From IMG/VR virus record IMGVR_UViG_3300046476_000251, positions 1-32,118 of that record: DNA of 32,118 bases; one strand, 5' to 3'. Both the position numbers and the translations under genes were made by a program. Shown here piece by piece: positions 1-6,315 of this stretch; position 1 is the first letter of the stretch; the number at the start of each line of letters is the position of its first letter. The DNA comes from a virus. Below the pieces are notes generated by a model that saw only the letters and a list, made by a program, of their open reading frames with translations, did no database searches and had not been told where the DNA came from.

Positions 1-293
1 CGCTCGAAGCGCATCACCTCGGCGTCGAACGCTCTTTCGCTGAAGGCGCGATCGAGTGGGAGCGCGTGAAGGAGGATTACCCGCACTTCGATTGGTCGAC
101 ATTTGACCCGGCCGACCCTTACGCGTTCGTCGACAACATGGACGCGCAAGGTCTGCTGTTGTGCAAGCCGCATCACACCGGCAAGGGAACGGGCATTCAC
201 ACGTTGCCGTGGCCCCTGTTTGTGTTGCAGCGCTATCTCAAAGACGGCGCGCAGTTCACGCCGACGCAAACCATCCATCACGACCATGTTTAA
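1..293 (+). CDS. C-terminal part of an HNH-like phage protein (5' truncated)
   Basis: The reading frame is open from base 3 to the stop at 291-293, so the gene begins before the window; a GTG at 66 lies inside it and is unlikely to be the start. The visible ~97 residues contain LEAHH, then a VDNMDAQGLLL stretch, then LCKPHHTGKGTGIH. That spacing of paired histidines, an asparagine and a final histidine pair resembles the beta-beta-alpha-metal core of HNH nucleases, but only the tail of the protein is visible and the match is from memory. It overlaps the next gene by 8 bases and sits before the holin-like gene, so it belongs to the late or lysis block. An unrelated late-region protein is the main alternative. 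Confidence 0.5.
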   Translation, partial: LEAHHLGVERSFAEGAIEWERVKEDYPHFDWSTFDPADPYAFVDNMDAQGLLLCKPHHTGKGTGIHTLPWPLFVLQRYLKDGAQFTPTQTIHHDHV

Positions 294-495
294 GAAACTG
301 CTCGAAGCCGTGACGGGAGAGGACAACGTGACGATTGAGCCGGCGTACCTCTGGCCGGCCGCGGCGTTCGTCGTTGGCCTCGCGCTCGAAGTCTATTCCG
401 TCGTCACCGGCAAGCCCTTCGATATGCAGGCGTACGGCATCGGCGCCGGCGCGCTGCTGACCGGCCTCGGCATGTCGGCCAAGTTCGGCAAGTAA
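286..495 (+). CDS. Holin-like small membrane protein
   Basis: A 69-residue protein with two hydrophobic segments, roughly residues 21-41 (PAAAFVVGLALEVYSVV) and 50-65 (YGIGAGALLTGLG), separated by a short polar turn, with a charged N-terminus (MFKKLLEAVTGED) and a short basic tail. Size and topology fit a class II-type holin or another phage inner-membrane lysis protein. The ATG at 286 was chosen because it overlaps the stop of the upstream gene; the frame stays open further upstream, but that part overlaps the previous gene heavily. A lipoprotein gene follows, consistent with a lysis cassette. No endolysin is visible in the window, so the holin role is inferred from topology and position. 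Confidence 0.7.
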   Translation: MFKKLLEAVTGEDNVTIEPAYLWPAAAFVVGLALEVYSVVTGKPFDMQAYGIGAGALLTGLGMSAKFGK

Positions 496-519
496 CCCCT
501 CCCCTCTCAGGAAAACCCC

Positions 520-951
520 ATGAAACGCACTCTCACGCTGCTCGCGGCGGGCTTCGTCGCGCTCGCTCTCTCCGCCTGCGCCGTCCAACTGAAGCCGGTT
601 TCGATTCCCGTCATTCCGCCCGCGCAGCTCGCGCAGCAGGTTTGCCCGATCGTGCAAGCGGACCTCGATATTCTGTCGAGCGCTTCCGGCGTCGCGTTGC
701 TCACCGCCGCGCAGCAAAGCGTCGTCGCCGATTCGATCAAGCCGAAGGTGAGCGCCGCGTGCGCCGCCGCTGCAACCGTCGACCTGACCGCGCTTCAGTC
801 GTTCAATGCCGACGCCTTCCCCGCCCTGATCGCGATCGTTGCGGCAGTCCCGGCGATCCCGAATCAGCCGGCTGTTCTGCTCGCGCTGCAACTTGCGCAG
901 CCGATCGTCTCGCAGATTGTGAGCGACGCCGCAGCGAAGGCGGCGCAATGA
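520..951 (+). CDS. Phage lipoprotein
   Basis: A 143-residue protein with a clear lipoprotein signal: basic MKR start, hydrophobic core TLLAAGFVALAL and lipobox LSAC, putting the lipidated cysteine at residue 20. The mature part is rich in alanine, valine and glutamine and has two further cysteines (in QVCPI and SAACA). An outer-membrane or periplasmic location is expected. Its position after a holin-like gene would suit an outer-membrane spanin, but it is longer than typical Rz1 proteins and lacks their proline-rich character, so spanin is only one possibility. Its stop overlaps the next start as ATGA at 948-951. Confidence 0.75.
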   Translation: MKRTLTLLAAGFVALALSACAVQLKPVSIPVIPPAQLAQQVCPIVQADLDILSSASGVALLTAAQQSVVADSIKPKVSAACAAAATVDLTALQSFNADAFPALIAIVAAVPAIPNQPAVLLALQLAQPIVSQIVSDAAAKAAQ

Positions 952-1340
952 GCGCATTCCTGACCGATTTGCGGGTCGAACTCGTCAGCGATGCGACAAA
1001 CAGCGGGCGCGGAACGTGGCGCCTGACTGCTCCGCTCGTCTATGACTCCGACGTTGCGGGGCGAGTGTTCGTCGTGCCGACCGGCTTCGAGACTGACTTC
1101 AGTTCGGTTCCCCGGGTCGCGCTCGCGTTCATGCTGTGCGGCGATTCTGCGCACGCCGCGAGCGCGGTGCATGACTGGCTCTACACCTTCCACCCTGTAA
1201 CCCGCGATGTGGCTGACGCCGTGCTCCGCGAGGCGGCTATCGCGTCGGGCGTTCCGGCGTGGCGCGCTGCGCTTCTCTGGGCCGGGGTTCGCGTGGGCGG
1301 CGGCGGCTCCCACTGGTCCGGCGCGTCGGCGTCCGCGTAG
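948..1340 (+). CDS. DUF1353 family phage protein
   Basis: A 130-residue protein with the features of DUF1353 phage proteins: a beta-rich start (LTDLRVELVSD...TWRLTAPLVYDS), the VPTGFETDFSSVPR motif near residue 46 and the following AVHDWLY segment. The ATG at 948 overlaps the lipoprotein stop, so the two are probably translationally coupled. DUF1353 genes often sit near lysis or tail-end genes in phages, which fits here; the biochemical role is not established. The C-terminus is glycine- and serine-rich. It is the last gene before the plasmid partition module. Confidence 0.85.
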   Translation: MSAFLTDLRVELVSDATNSGRGTWRLTAPLVYDSDVAGRVFVVPTGFETDFSSVPRVALAFMLCGDSAHAASAVHDWLYTFHPVTRDVADAVLREAAIASGVPAWRAALLWAGVRVGGGGSHWSGASASA

Positions 1341-1346
1341 CAACCG

Positions 1347-1411
1347 ATACGGCTGTATGGACGTAAATACGGCTGGGCGTATGGCGGGCCATCACGCTAC
1401 CCATACGCCCA
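1347..1411. repeat. Partition-site-like repeats upstream of parA
   Basis: Two direct copies of ATACGGCTG start exactly 20 bases apart (1347-1355 and 1367-1375). Next to them is a perfect 11-base inverted repeat, TGGGCGTATGG at 1374-1384 and CCATACGCCCA at 1401-1411, with a 16-base spacer. The cluster lies between the DUF1353 gene and the parA promoter, the usual place for a centromere and/or autoregulatory operator bound by a small ribbon-helix-helix partner. The function is inferred. Confidence 0.55.
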
Positions 1412-1429
1412 TACCGCCTCACGTATCAC

Positions 1430-1458
1430 TTGAAGTTCGCGCGCCTCTTCGCTACTCT
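1430..1458 (+). promoter_or_regulatory. Putative sigma70 promoter of the parA operon
   Basis: TTGAAG at 1430-1435 and TACTCT at 1453-1458 are separated by 17 bases. They sit just downstream of the inverted repeat and 27 bases before the parA ATG. Confidence 0.5.
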
Positions 1459-1484
1459 GCCGGGAAACATAACCGGGAGTGCGT

Positions 1485-2138
1485 ATGTCCATCATTGCAG
1501 TTGCCATGCAGAAGGGCGGGGCGGGTAAGACCATGACCGCCACCAATGTCGCCGGCACGCTCGCCATGCAGGGCGACTCTGTGCGCCTGTACGATGCGAA
1601 CCCGCATCAAAGCAGTTCGTATCAATGGGGGCAGGTGCGCGTCGATGCGAACGTGGCGCAGAACCTGAGCGTCGTGCGCGTCGAGCAGAATTACCGGAAA
1701 GCGGTCATGGACGATGTGCCGAATTTCGATCACATCGTTATCGACTGCCCGCCCAATCTCGACACTGAAACGCGCGTCGCGATGGCGCTCGCCGATGTCA
1801 TCTTGGTTCCGTGCCGCATCGGGCAATTCGACACGTGGAGCCTCGCGCAGACTGCTCAGGTGATTCGGCTGAGAAGGGAGACGGTAGCGACGCCAGTGCG
1901 CGCGATCGCATTCATAAACGCCGTCCCGCATTACATAAAGGCGGAACTAGATGAGGCGATCGACGTCATCAAAGACATGAGCGACGATTTCGAACTCGGT
2001 CCGACGATCATTGACCGCGCCGCATATCGGAAGGGCGCGAAACTCGGTCTTTCGGTGATGGAGTTGCCGCCCGAATACCGTGACGGCAAAGCGATGTACG
2101 AATTTGGCATGCTGATGGAGGGCGCATTCAATGGCTAA
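1485..2138 (+). CDS. parA: ParA-family partition ATPase
   Basis: A 217-residue ATPase that would segregate the low-copy phage-plasmid. The deviant Walker A motif KGGAGKT (signature Lys10, P-loop Lys15) is at the N-terminus, the Asp of the A' motif is in LYDANPH, and Walker B is HIVIDCPP. There is no N-terminal DNA-binding extension, so it resembles the short type Ib ParA/ParF group that works with a small ribbon-helix-helix partner, which is exactly what follows. The ATG at 1485 was chosen over a GTG at 1479 because GGGAG at 1475-1479 is a well-placed ribosome binding site for it. The stop overlaps the next start by eight bases. Upstream repeats probably mediate autoregulation and partition. 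Confidence 0.93.
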   Translation: MSIIAVAMQKGGAGKTMTATNVAGTLAMQGDSVRLYDANPHQSSSYQWGQVRVDANVAQNLSVVRVEQNYRKAVMDDVPNFDHIVIDCPPNLDTETRVAMALADVILVPCRIGQFDTWSLAQTAQVIRLRRETVATPVRAIAFINAVPHYIKAELDEAIDVIKDMSDDFELGPTIIDRAAYRKGAKLGLSVMELPPEYRDGKAMYEFGMLMEGAFNG

Positions 2139-2400
2139 TCCTCCGCTCAATCGCAGCGCGGTCGACGCCTTTATCGGCGACGTGGCGCAGAAGCCCGCCA
2201 ACATCGCGCCGGCACAGGAAGCCCGGCCGGTATTCCGCGAGCGCGAGGCGTTTCAGAAAATGACCGTCAACATGCCGAAATCGCTCTACGAAGAACTGCG
2301 CGCTTATATGAAACTTACCGATGTGCCGATGTCCGATGTGCTGGTCGAAGGCGCTCGGCGCGAGCTTGCGCGGCTCAGGAAGCAGGGCGGGGGCGATTAA
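2131..2400 (+). CDS. Small ribbon-helix-helix partner of ParA (ParB/ParG-like)
   Basis: An 89-residue protein with a flexible N-terminal half (about residues 1-40) and a C-terminal ribbon-helix-helix segment: the strand QKMTVNMP, a helix SLYEELRAYMKLT, the turn VPMSD and a second helix VLVEGARRELARLRK. This matches centromere-binding partners of type Ib ParA proteins, whose disordered N-terminus stimulates the ATPase. Its start overlaps the parA stop, so the pair is coupled. It would bind the repeats at 1347-1411 or those downstream at 2643-2682; which of the two cannot be told from sequence. Confidence 0.82.
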   Translation: MANPPLNRSAVDAFIGDVAQKPANIAPAQEARPVFREREAFQKMTVNMPKSLYEELRAYMKLTDVPMSDVLVEGARRELARLRKQGGGD

Positions 2401-2419
2401 AGGCGTCGATCATCCCCGT

Positions 2420-2487
2420 ATGGATAACTGCCCCGCCCACACCGCAAGGGCGTGGACGGCCGCTACGCGGTCCGGCAGTTACCCACA
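2420..2487. other. Origin-like region with two opposed DnaA-box-like sites
   Basis: GGATAACTGCC (2422-2432) and GGCAGTTACCC (2474-2484) form an inverted pair with one mismatch. Each carries a near match to the DnaA box TTATCCACA: TTATCCATA on the minus strand (2420-2428) and TTACCCACA on the plus strand (2479-2487). A small CCCC-TTC-GGGG hairpin follows near 2503-2513. The 377-base gap before the replication initiator has no convincing ORF and is the best candidate for the plasmid origin. Confidence 0.4.
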
Positions 2488-2642
2488 CTTGAGCCTGACG
2501 CGCCCCTTCGGGGCTTGCCCCAATAAGATAGAAAGGCGAACGTCAAAACCGAGCGGCGAGTGACGCAAACCAACACAAAGAAAGAGCGTCCGCTGTTCAT
2601 CCTGCAAACCATTGTAAACGCTCGACTTTTGCGACTGGATAC

Positions 2643-2682
2643 CCCGACACCAAAGTCGGGATGACCCGACACCGAAGTCGGG
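2643..2682. repeat. Iteron-like tandem repeat upstream of the rep gene
   Basis: Two 18-base copies (2643-2660 and 2665-2682) with a 22-base period differ at one position. Each starts with CCCGAC and ends with GTCGGG, so each is also a dyad. A further CTCGAC (2621-2626) and GTCGAG (2694-2699) bracket the pair symmetrically. The block lies just upstream of the rep promoter, the expected place for initiator binding sites or an autoregulatory operator. Confidence 0.55.
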
Positions 2683-2724
2683 TTGTGCCGACTGTCGAGA
2701 CGCGCGAAGGCCGCCCTTCTCCGC

Positions 2725-2753
2725 TTGCTGTTCGCGAATTGCGACCGTAGAAT
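2725..2753 (+). promoter_or_regulatory. Putative sigma70 promoter of the rep gene
   Basis: TTGCTG at 2725-2730 and TAGAAT at 2748-2753 have a 17-base spacer. An AGGAGG ribosome binding site precedes the ATG at 2778. Confidence 0.5.
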
Positions 2754-2777
2754 CGCATAAAACGCACAGGAGGCGCA

Positions 2778-3305
2778 ATGAGCGACACGCCGAAACTTCC
2801 GAAGCACATCGCAACCGAAGCGGCCGGGTTGCGCGACATGGGGGGCTGGCTTCAGGTCGAGAAAAAGACGCTCCGTTCGATCACGCAATTGTCGGTTAAA
2901 TATCCGGTTGCGGCCGGGATGCTGCATTTGCTCGCGAGCAAGATGAATCGCACAAACGCCGTCGTTATCAGCAAGCGGGCGATCGCTGAAGAGTTAGGTG
3001 TCGTCGAGCGAAGCGTTGAGCGCGCCGTGAACGTGCTCCGCGATGGCCGATGGGTTCAGGTTGTCAAGATCGGCACTCAGAACGCCTACGTCATCAATTC
3101 GCGGGTCTATTGGCAGGGCGAGCGCGGCAAGCGGTTCGCGAACTTCTATGCGGCGGTTTCCGTCACCGAGAGCGAGCAGGAGAAGGGCGCCGTCGACGAT
3201 CAGACGCCTCTGCATCAAATCCCGGTCGCCGGCCCTGATGAGCGCATATTGGTCGGCAACGAAGAGACTGATCCGCCAGATCAGCAAGAGCTATTTCTGG
3301 CGTGA
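2778..3305 (+). CDS. RepL-like plasmid replication initiator
   Basis: A 175-residue protein with a winged-helix core. Residues ~63-95 (ISKRAIAEELGVVERSV then a second helix and RWVQVVK) form the helix-turn-helix and wing, followed by the NAYVINSRVYWQGER segment, which resembles the 'NP..FWKG' region of RepL-type initiators. The C-terminus is acidic and probably disordered. It has a strong AGGAGG ribosome binding site and its own promoter, downstream of iteron-like repeats and adjacent to parA, so an initiator acting at the 2401-2777 origin is the natural reading. A copy-control transcription factor is the main alternative. It converges with the leftward early operon. Confidence 0.72.
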   Translation: MSDTPKLPKHIATEAAGLRDMGGWLQVEKKTLRSITQLSVKYPVAAGMLHLLASKMNRTNAVVISKRAIAEELGVVERSVERAVNVLRDGRWVQVVKIGTQNAYVINSRVYWQGERGKRFANFYAAVSVTESEQEKGAVDDQTPLHQIPVAGPDERILVGNEETDPPDQQELFLA

Positions 3306-3314
3306 TCGCTGACA

Positions 3315-3623
3315 TCAAGGCTTGTACTGATGATCCTTTCTCCCGTCTCGAAGCCCTTCGTTGTATGCGTCCTGCCTTGCTTCTTTGAGTTCCTCGTCGT
3401 GCTTGCGCCGCAATGACGTCTCGGCCTGGTGCATTTCTTCGATCTGCGATTGCAGTCGCAAAATCTCGTTGTGCTTTTCTTTCAGTTCGTCGAGCGCGAC
3501 AAGCCATGTCGCGTCAATCGCGGCGCGGTAGAAGGCGTAAATTGCATCGGTTTGCTTGATGCCGGCTTGTGGTCGCGCCGTCCTGTACAAATCAATTACT
3601 GTGGCTTTCGGCAGGTAGCGCAT
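3315..3623 (-). CDS. Coiled-coil hypothetical protein
   Basis: A 102-residue protein, unrecognised. The N-terminal half (RYLPKATVIDLYRTARPQ) looks globular and helical; residues ~45-95 are a highly charged, coiled-coil-prone helix (LKEKHNEILRLQSQIEEM and so on). It is the last gene of the leftward transcription, converges with the rep gene (9-base gap), and is preceded by a GGAGAG ribosome binding site. A terminator-like hairpin lies upstream at 3681-3704, so it may have its own promoter. Confidence 0.65.
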   Translation of the reverse strand: MRYLPKATVIDLYRTARPQAGIKQTDAIYAFYRAAIDATWLVALDELKEKHNEILRLQSQIEEMHQAETSLRRKHDEELKEARQDAYNEGLRDGRKDHQYKP

Positions 3624-3680
3624 TGTTGTATCTCTCCGTTCTCGCCATTATCTCAAACCATCTGCTACTTTCGATTGTTG

Positions 3681-3704
3681 AAAACGCGCGCCGGATAAGC
3701 GCGC
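3681..3704 (-). terminator. Possible leftward terminator
   Basis: GCGCGC at 3686-3691 pairs with GCGCGC at 3699-3704 around a 7-base loop. On the minus strand the stem is followed after one G by a short TTTT run. It would end the micro-ORF operon that stops at 3749. Confidence 0.4.
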
Positions 3705-3748
3705 TCTGAAAGATTGATCATTGGCCTTATGTAAACTGACGCAAGTCG

Positions 3749-3889
3749 TCATCGGCGCGGCAGTTTCCTAACGAGGATCGAACGGCCGTCGCTCGCCCAC
3801 ATAACGCTCTGGATCACGAAAATCTCACCATGCCGGCGAACGATCCGCTCGTACAAAAACGCCGGAAGAATCTTCAGCCAAGTTCTCAC
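3749..3889 (-). CDS. Small basic hypothetical protein (46 aa)
   Basis: A GTG-started ORF of 46 codons (begins VRTWLKILPAFLYERIVRR, ends RKLPRR). It is supported by a GGGGGAAGG ribosome binding site and by the GTGA overlap with the stop of the upstream gene. It is basic and partly hydrophobic. No family is recognised. It ends a chain of genes with 4-base overlaps. Confidence 0.5.
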   Translation of the reverse strand: MRTWLKILPAFLYERIVRRHGEIFVIQSVMWASDGRSILVRKLPRR

Positions 3890-4080
3890 GCCTTCCCCCG
3901 TTGATTGAGCCATAGTTGCCGCGCGCGCTCCGCGAGCCGGAACGCGTTGCTAACCTGCTTCGCCGTCGGCCTGCCGCCGCCCGGAAAGCGAAACGCCGGG
4001 TCTTTCATTGCGCCGGCCTCGCCGACTGCGCGCGCCGCGTAGTGCTTGAGCGCGTCGGCGATGATTTCTGCGTCTGTCAC
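3886..4080 (-). CDS. Small hypothetical phage protein (64 aa)
   Basis: A GTG start at 4080 overlaps the stop of the 23-aa micro-ORF (GTGA), giving a 64-residue protein (starts TDAEIIADALKHYAARA, ends with a basic helix, ARQLWLNQRGKA). Longer upstream frames run through the previous genes and are unlikely. No known domain; predicted mostly helical. It is part of the coupled micro-gene chain after the Ref-like nuclease. Confidence 0.55.
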   Translation of the reverse strand: MTDAEIIADALKHYAARAVGEAGAMKDPAFRFPGGGRPTAKQVSNAFRLAERARQLWLNQRGKA

Positions 4081-4148
4081 TTGTTCGCGCCTCGATTGAA
4101 GATGAGAACCAGGGCGGAAAAACACGCCCAAATCACGGCGGCGATCAT
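4077..4148 (-). CDS. Single-span membrane micro-protein (23 aa)
   Basis: The ATG at 4146-4148 overlaps the upstream stop (ATGA) and the TGA overlaps the next GTG start. The peptide has one hydrophobic span (IAAVIWACFSALVLIF) and a short polar tail (NRGANK). Being locked on both sides by 4-base overlaps is the main reason to regard it as real. The role is unknown. Confidence 0.45.
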   Translation of the reverse strand: MIAAVIWACFSALVLIFNRGANK

Positions 4149-4546
4149 TGCAAACCCCGAATCGCTTCGGCGCGATGCTGAAAGCTCTCGCGGTGCTTGC
4201 CCGACAGCACATTTCCGGCGTATTCCGGCGCCTTGTAGCCTTCGCCGCGCGTCGCCTCGGCCGCACGACGGAACCCGCGCAGGGTGTCGTCGTATCCGCT
4301 CAGATCGGCCCAGGTGTGCGACGGGCAGATGATCGGCTCTTCGCCCTTTCCCTCGACCTTCGGCGCGAACTTGACGTAAGTCGTCATGTTCCCGTTCCAC
4401 ACCTCGCCGCGCTGCGTGAGCAGCAGCAGAGCATCATTGATCATGCGTTGCTCGACGTCGGGAAACGCGCTGTAGAACGATGCGCGCGAGTATCCCCGCC
4501 CCTCTTGCATGAACTGCAATATCTCTTCGGTGCTTATCGACTTCAT
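4145..4546 (-). CDS. Hypothetical early phage protein (133 aa)
   Basis: A 133-residue protein. The N-terminal ~65 residues (STEEILQFMQEGRGYSRASF ... VEQRMINDALLLLTQRGEV) look like a small winged-helix or helical DNA-binding fold. The remainder includes ICPSHTWADLSGYDDTLRGF and a charged C-terminal helix. The ATG at 4546 overlaps the stop of the Ref-like nuclease (ATGA), fixing the start. No named family is recognised; transcriptional regulation is only a possibility. Confidence 0.6.
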   Translation of the reverse strand: MKSISTEEILQFMQEGRGYSRASFYSAFPDVEQRMINDALLLLTQRGEVWNGNMTTYVKFAPKVEGKGEEPIICPSHTWADLSGYDDTLRGFRRAAEATRGEGYKAPEYAGNVLSGKHRESFQHRAEAIRGLQ

Positions 4547-4875
4547 TGAAAGACTCGCTCGTTTGGTGGAACGTGATCGATAGGGGCGCGCTGCGTCTCT
4601 TCGATCAACTCTTGTTCTGTGAATCCGTACATCGCTTCGAATGCTTCGGCGTTCAGGCCGTGAACGCCTTGATGCGGGTCTGCGTGATGCATATGGCATA
4701 AAGGCAGCGTTTGATAGTTCGACGCTTTGCCCCATCCGCCGCGACCATGTATGCGGTGATGAACTAGCGCCTGCATGCCGTCGACGTCGTATCCGAGCCG
4801 ACGGCACACGATGCAACCGCGCGCCGCGACGTGACCCATGTAGCGGCGCTCTGCTGCCGGTGTCGCTTTGCTCAA
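4543..4875 (-). CDS. Ref-like HNH nuclease (RecA-dependent nuclease family)
   Basis: A 110-residue protein with the layout of phage P1 Ref-type nucleases: AAERRYMGHVAARGCIVC, then VHHRIHGRGGWGKASNY, LPLCHMHH and GVHGLNAEAFEAMYG. The CxxC pair, the HH and the CHMHH cluster would form the HNH/zinc core. P1 Ref cuts DNA at RecA-bound D-loops and stimulates recombination; the same role is inferred here beside NinB, ERF and VRR-NUC. Translation starts at TTG (4873-4875), supported by GAGGT seven bases upstream. A 13-codon ORF starting at 4913 ends in a TTGA overlap with this start and may couple its translation to the methyltransferase. Confidence 0.8.
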   Translation of the reverse strand: MSKATPAAERRYMGHVAARGCIVCRRLGYDVDGMQALVHHRIHGRGGWGKASNYQTLPLCHMHHADPHQGVHGLNAEAFEAMYGFTEQELIEETQRAPIDHVPPNERVFQ

Positions 4876-4915
4876 TCTGCTACCTCAGTGGGATTGATAA
4901 TACCGTGTTTCATCG

Positions 4916-5539
4916 CTAAAAGGTAGTACTGACGGACAAATTTTTTGCGTCGATCCGCTGTCCCAACCAACGCATCACGTTGACGCACATGCTATTGCCG
5001 AGCGCCTTGTAACGCGGCCCGTCGGCGGCTGGCTTGCCGCGAACCGGAACCTGCGTGTACTGGTCCGGGAACGCTTGCAATCTCTCGCACTCGACGGGCA
5101 TCAGGCGGCGCACGGCCATCGGCGGCGCTGAGACGGCAGGCATTACGCCGCCGTTCGCATGGCTCCCTGTGAAGCCGCCTGCGCGCAGTGTCGGCGACAG
5201 GTCGTTTGTAGCGTCCGCGCCGTAGTCCTTTGCGCTGAAGCAGATCGGCGTAAGTACGTGCGGCTTATCGCCGCCGCCCGACGACGCGCGCAGGCATCCG
5301 GCAATCTCTTCGCCAAGCTCGGCCGTAGCGCCACCTTCGCGACCGCGCAGCGCGACGGATACGATCGGCTGACCGCGCCCCGTTCCATCCTCGCTCGCGT
5401 CAAACCCTTCGGCCTTGAGCGTGTGCGTGATGTCGCCGGTCACGCAGACGGCGAATGTCTCGGTGTCAAAATCAAGGCGCTGACTTTTGGCCGTCAGGCA
5501 GGTTCCGACGTCAATGCTTCCGCTAGTGTTGCCCCCCCC
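4916..5539 (-). CDS. C5-cytosine methyltransferase, C-terminal part after the frame break
   Basis: This frame holds the second half of the methyltransferase: the variable target-recognition part, then motif IX-like RRLMPVECERLQAFP and motif X, ALGNSMCVNVMRWLG, needed for folding and cofactor binding. It has no convincing start of its own. Removing one G from the 9-G tract at 5532-5540 joins it in frame to the upstream half (…AFGGGNTSGS…), giving a protein of about 458 residues, a normal size for a phage Dcm-like enzyme. As sequenced the fragment is probably not translated unless ribosomes or polymerase slip on the G run. Sequencing error is the main alternative. Confidence 0.75.
   Translation of the reverse strand, partial: GGGNTSGSIDVGTCLTAKSQRLDFDTETFAVCVTGDITHTLKAEGFDASEDGTGRGQPIVSVALRGREGGATAELGEEIAGCLRASSGGGDKPHVLTPICFSAKDYGADATNDLSPTLRAGGFTGSHANGGVMPAVSAPPMAVRRLMPVECERLQAFPDQYTQVPVRGKPAADGPRYKALGNSMCVNVMRWLGQRIDAKNLSVSTTF
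4917..4948. repeat. Left copy of imperfect direct repeat flanking the methyltransferase gene
   Basis: The segment AAAAGGTAGTACTG...ACAAATTTTTT closely resembles 6339-6368 (GAAAGGTAGTATTG...GCTAATTTTT). The two copies lie at the 3' end and just before the 5' end of the methyltransferase gene, so that gene looks like an inserted cassette. Confidence 0.45.
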
Positions 5540-6293
5540 CGAATGCTTGCAGGTATCCGCTGCATGCCTCGTCGGTTCCGGGAAAGCCGCCTGCACCAGT
5601 GCGCGATGCAAGGGTTCCGGCAGCTTCTTGCCCCGCTTCTCTGCGCGGCGCAAAATCCCGGCGCACGCCGTCGAACTCAAAAAGTACGTCGGCGGGATTG
5701 AAGTCTTTTCGAGCACTTGCGATAACGAACACACGGCGGCGGCGTTGGGCCACTCCGAAATATTGGGCGTCAAGGACTCTCCACGCGATTGTTCGCGCGG
5801 GTCCAAACACACAACCAGCGTTCGCCCATTTTTTCCCTGGCGGCTGAAGTTCTTCATCTTCGCCGGAAAGCGCTCCAAGAAAGCATCCGAAGGCGTTGTC
5901 TTTGGACGAGAGGACGCCCGGCACGTTTTCCCATACGGCAACGGCGGGGCGCTCTCCTGCGCGTCCGCGAACATAGTCAATTGCATCGAGCAGCCTCACG
6001 TAGCTAAGTGTTAGTTGTCCGCGCTCATCGGAAAGCCCTTCGCGCAAGCCCGCGACGCTAAACGCTTGACATGGCGTGCCGCCGACCAAAACGCCGGGTG
6101 CCGCGACTTCGCCGATCAAGACCTTTCGCGCGATCTTCGTCATATCGCCGAGATTCGGAACGTCCGGGTAGTGATGCGCAAGCAATGCGGAAGGGAACGC
6201 CTCGATTTCTGACAGCCACGCAGCGCGCCACCCAAGCCCGTGCCACGCGACCGTCGCCGCTTCTATCCCGCTGCACACACTGCCGTATTCCAT
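5523..6293 (-). CDS. C5-cytosine DNA methyltransferase, N-terminal part (frameshifted)
   Basis: 256 codons contain the catalytic half of a C5 methyltransferase: motif I YGSVCSGIEAATVAW (AdoMet binding), motif IV GGTPCQAFSVAG with the catalytic Cys, motif VI WENVPG and motif VIII QRRRRVFVIA. The frame ends at a TAG just after the 9-G tract, before the recognition and C-terminal motifs, so this product alone should be inactive. In a phage such an enzyme usually protects DNA from host restriction. The gene is flanked by imperfect direct repeats (4917-4948, 6339-6368), and an inverted repeat lies upstream of its start at 6316-6352, suggesting a self-regulated cassette. Confidence 0.88.
   Translation of the reverse strand: MEYGSVCSGIEAATVAWHGLGWRAAWLSEIEAFPSALLAHHYPDVPNLGDMTKIARKVLIGEVAAPGVLVGGTPCQAFSVAGLREGLSDERGQLTLSYVRLLDAIDYVRGRAGERPAVAVWENVPGVLSSKDNAFGCFLGALSGEDEELQPPGKKWANAGCVFGPARTIAWRVLDAQYFGVAQRRRRVFVIASARKDFNPADVLFEFDGVRRDFAPRREAGQEAAGTLASRTGAGGFPGTDEACSGYLQAFGGGQH
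5532..5540. repeat. Nine-base homopolymer (poly-C on +, poly-G on coding strand)
   Basis: Nine C in a row on the plus strand lie inside the methyltransferase gene at exactly the point where its reading frame breaks. Eight would restore the frame. Tracts of this length slip readily during replication and are classical phase-variation sites, and also classical sequencing-error sites. Confidence 0.9.
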
Positions 6294-6315
6294 TTGCGCC
6301 CCCCGTTCAATGGCT

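Noticed and set aside
2401-2777. ORFs in the pre-rep gap (for example 2321-2563 and leftward frames 2463-2927)
   Set aside because: They have no ribosome binding sites and cross iteron-like repeats and the rep gene; shadow frames.
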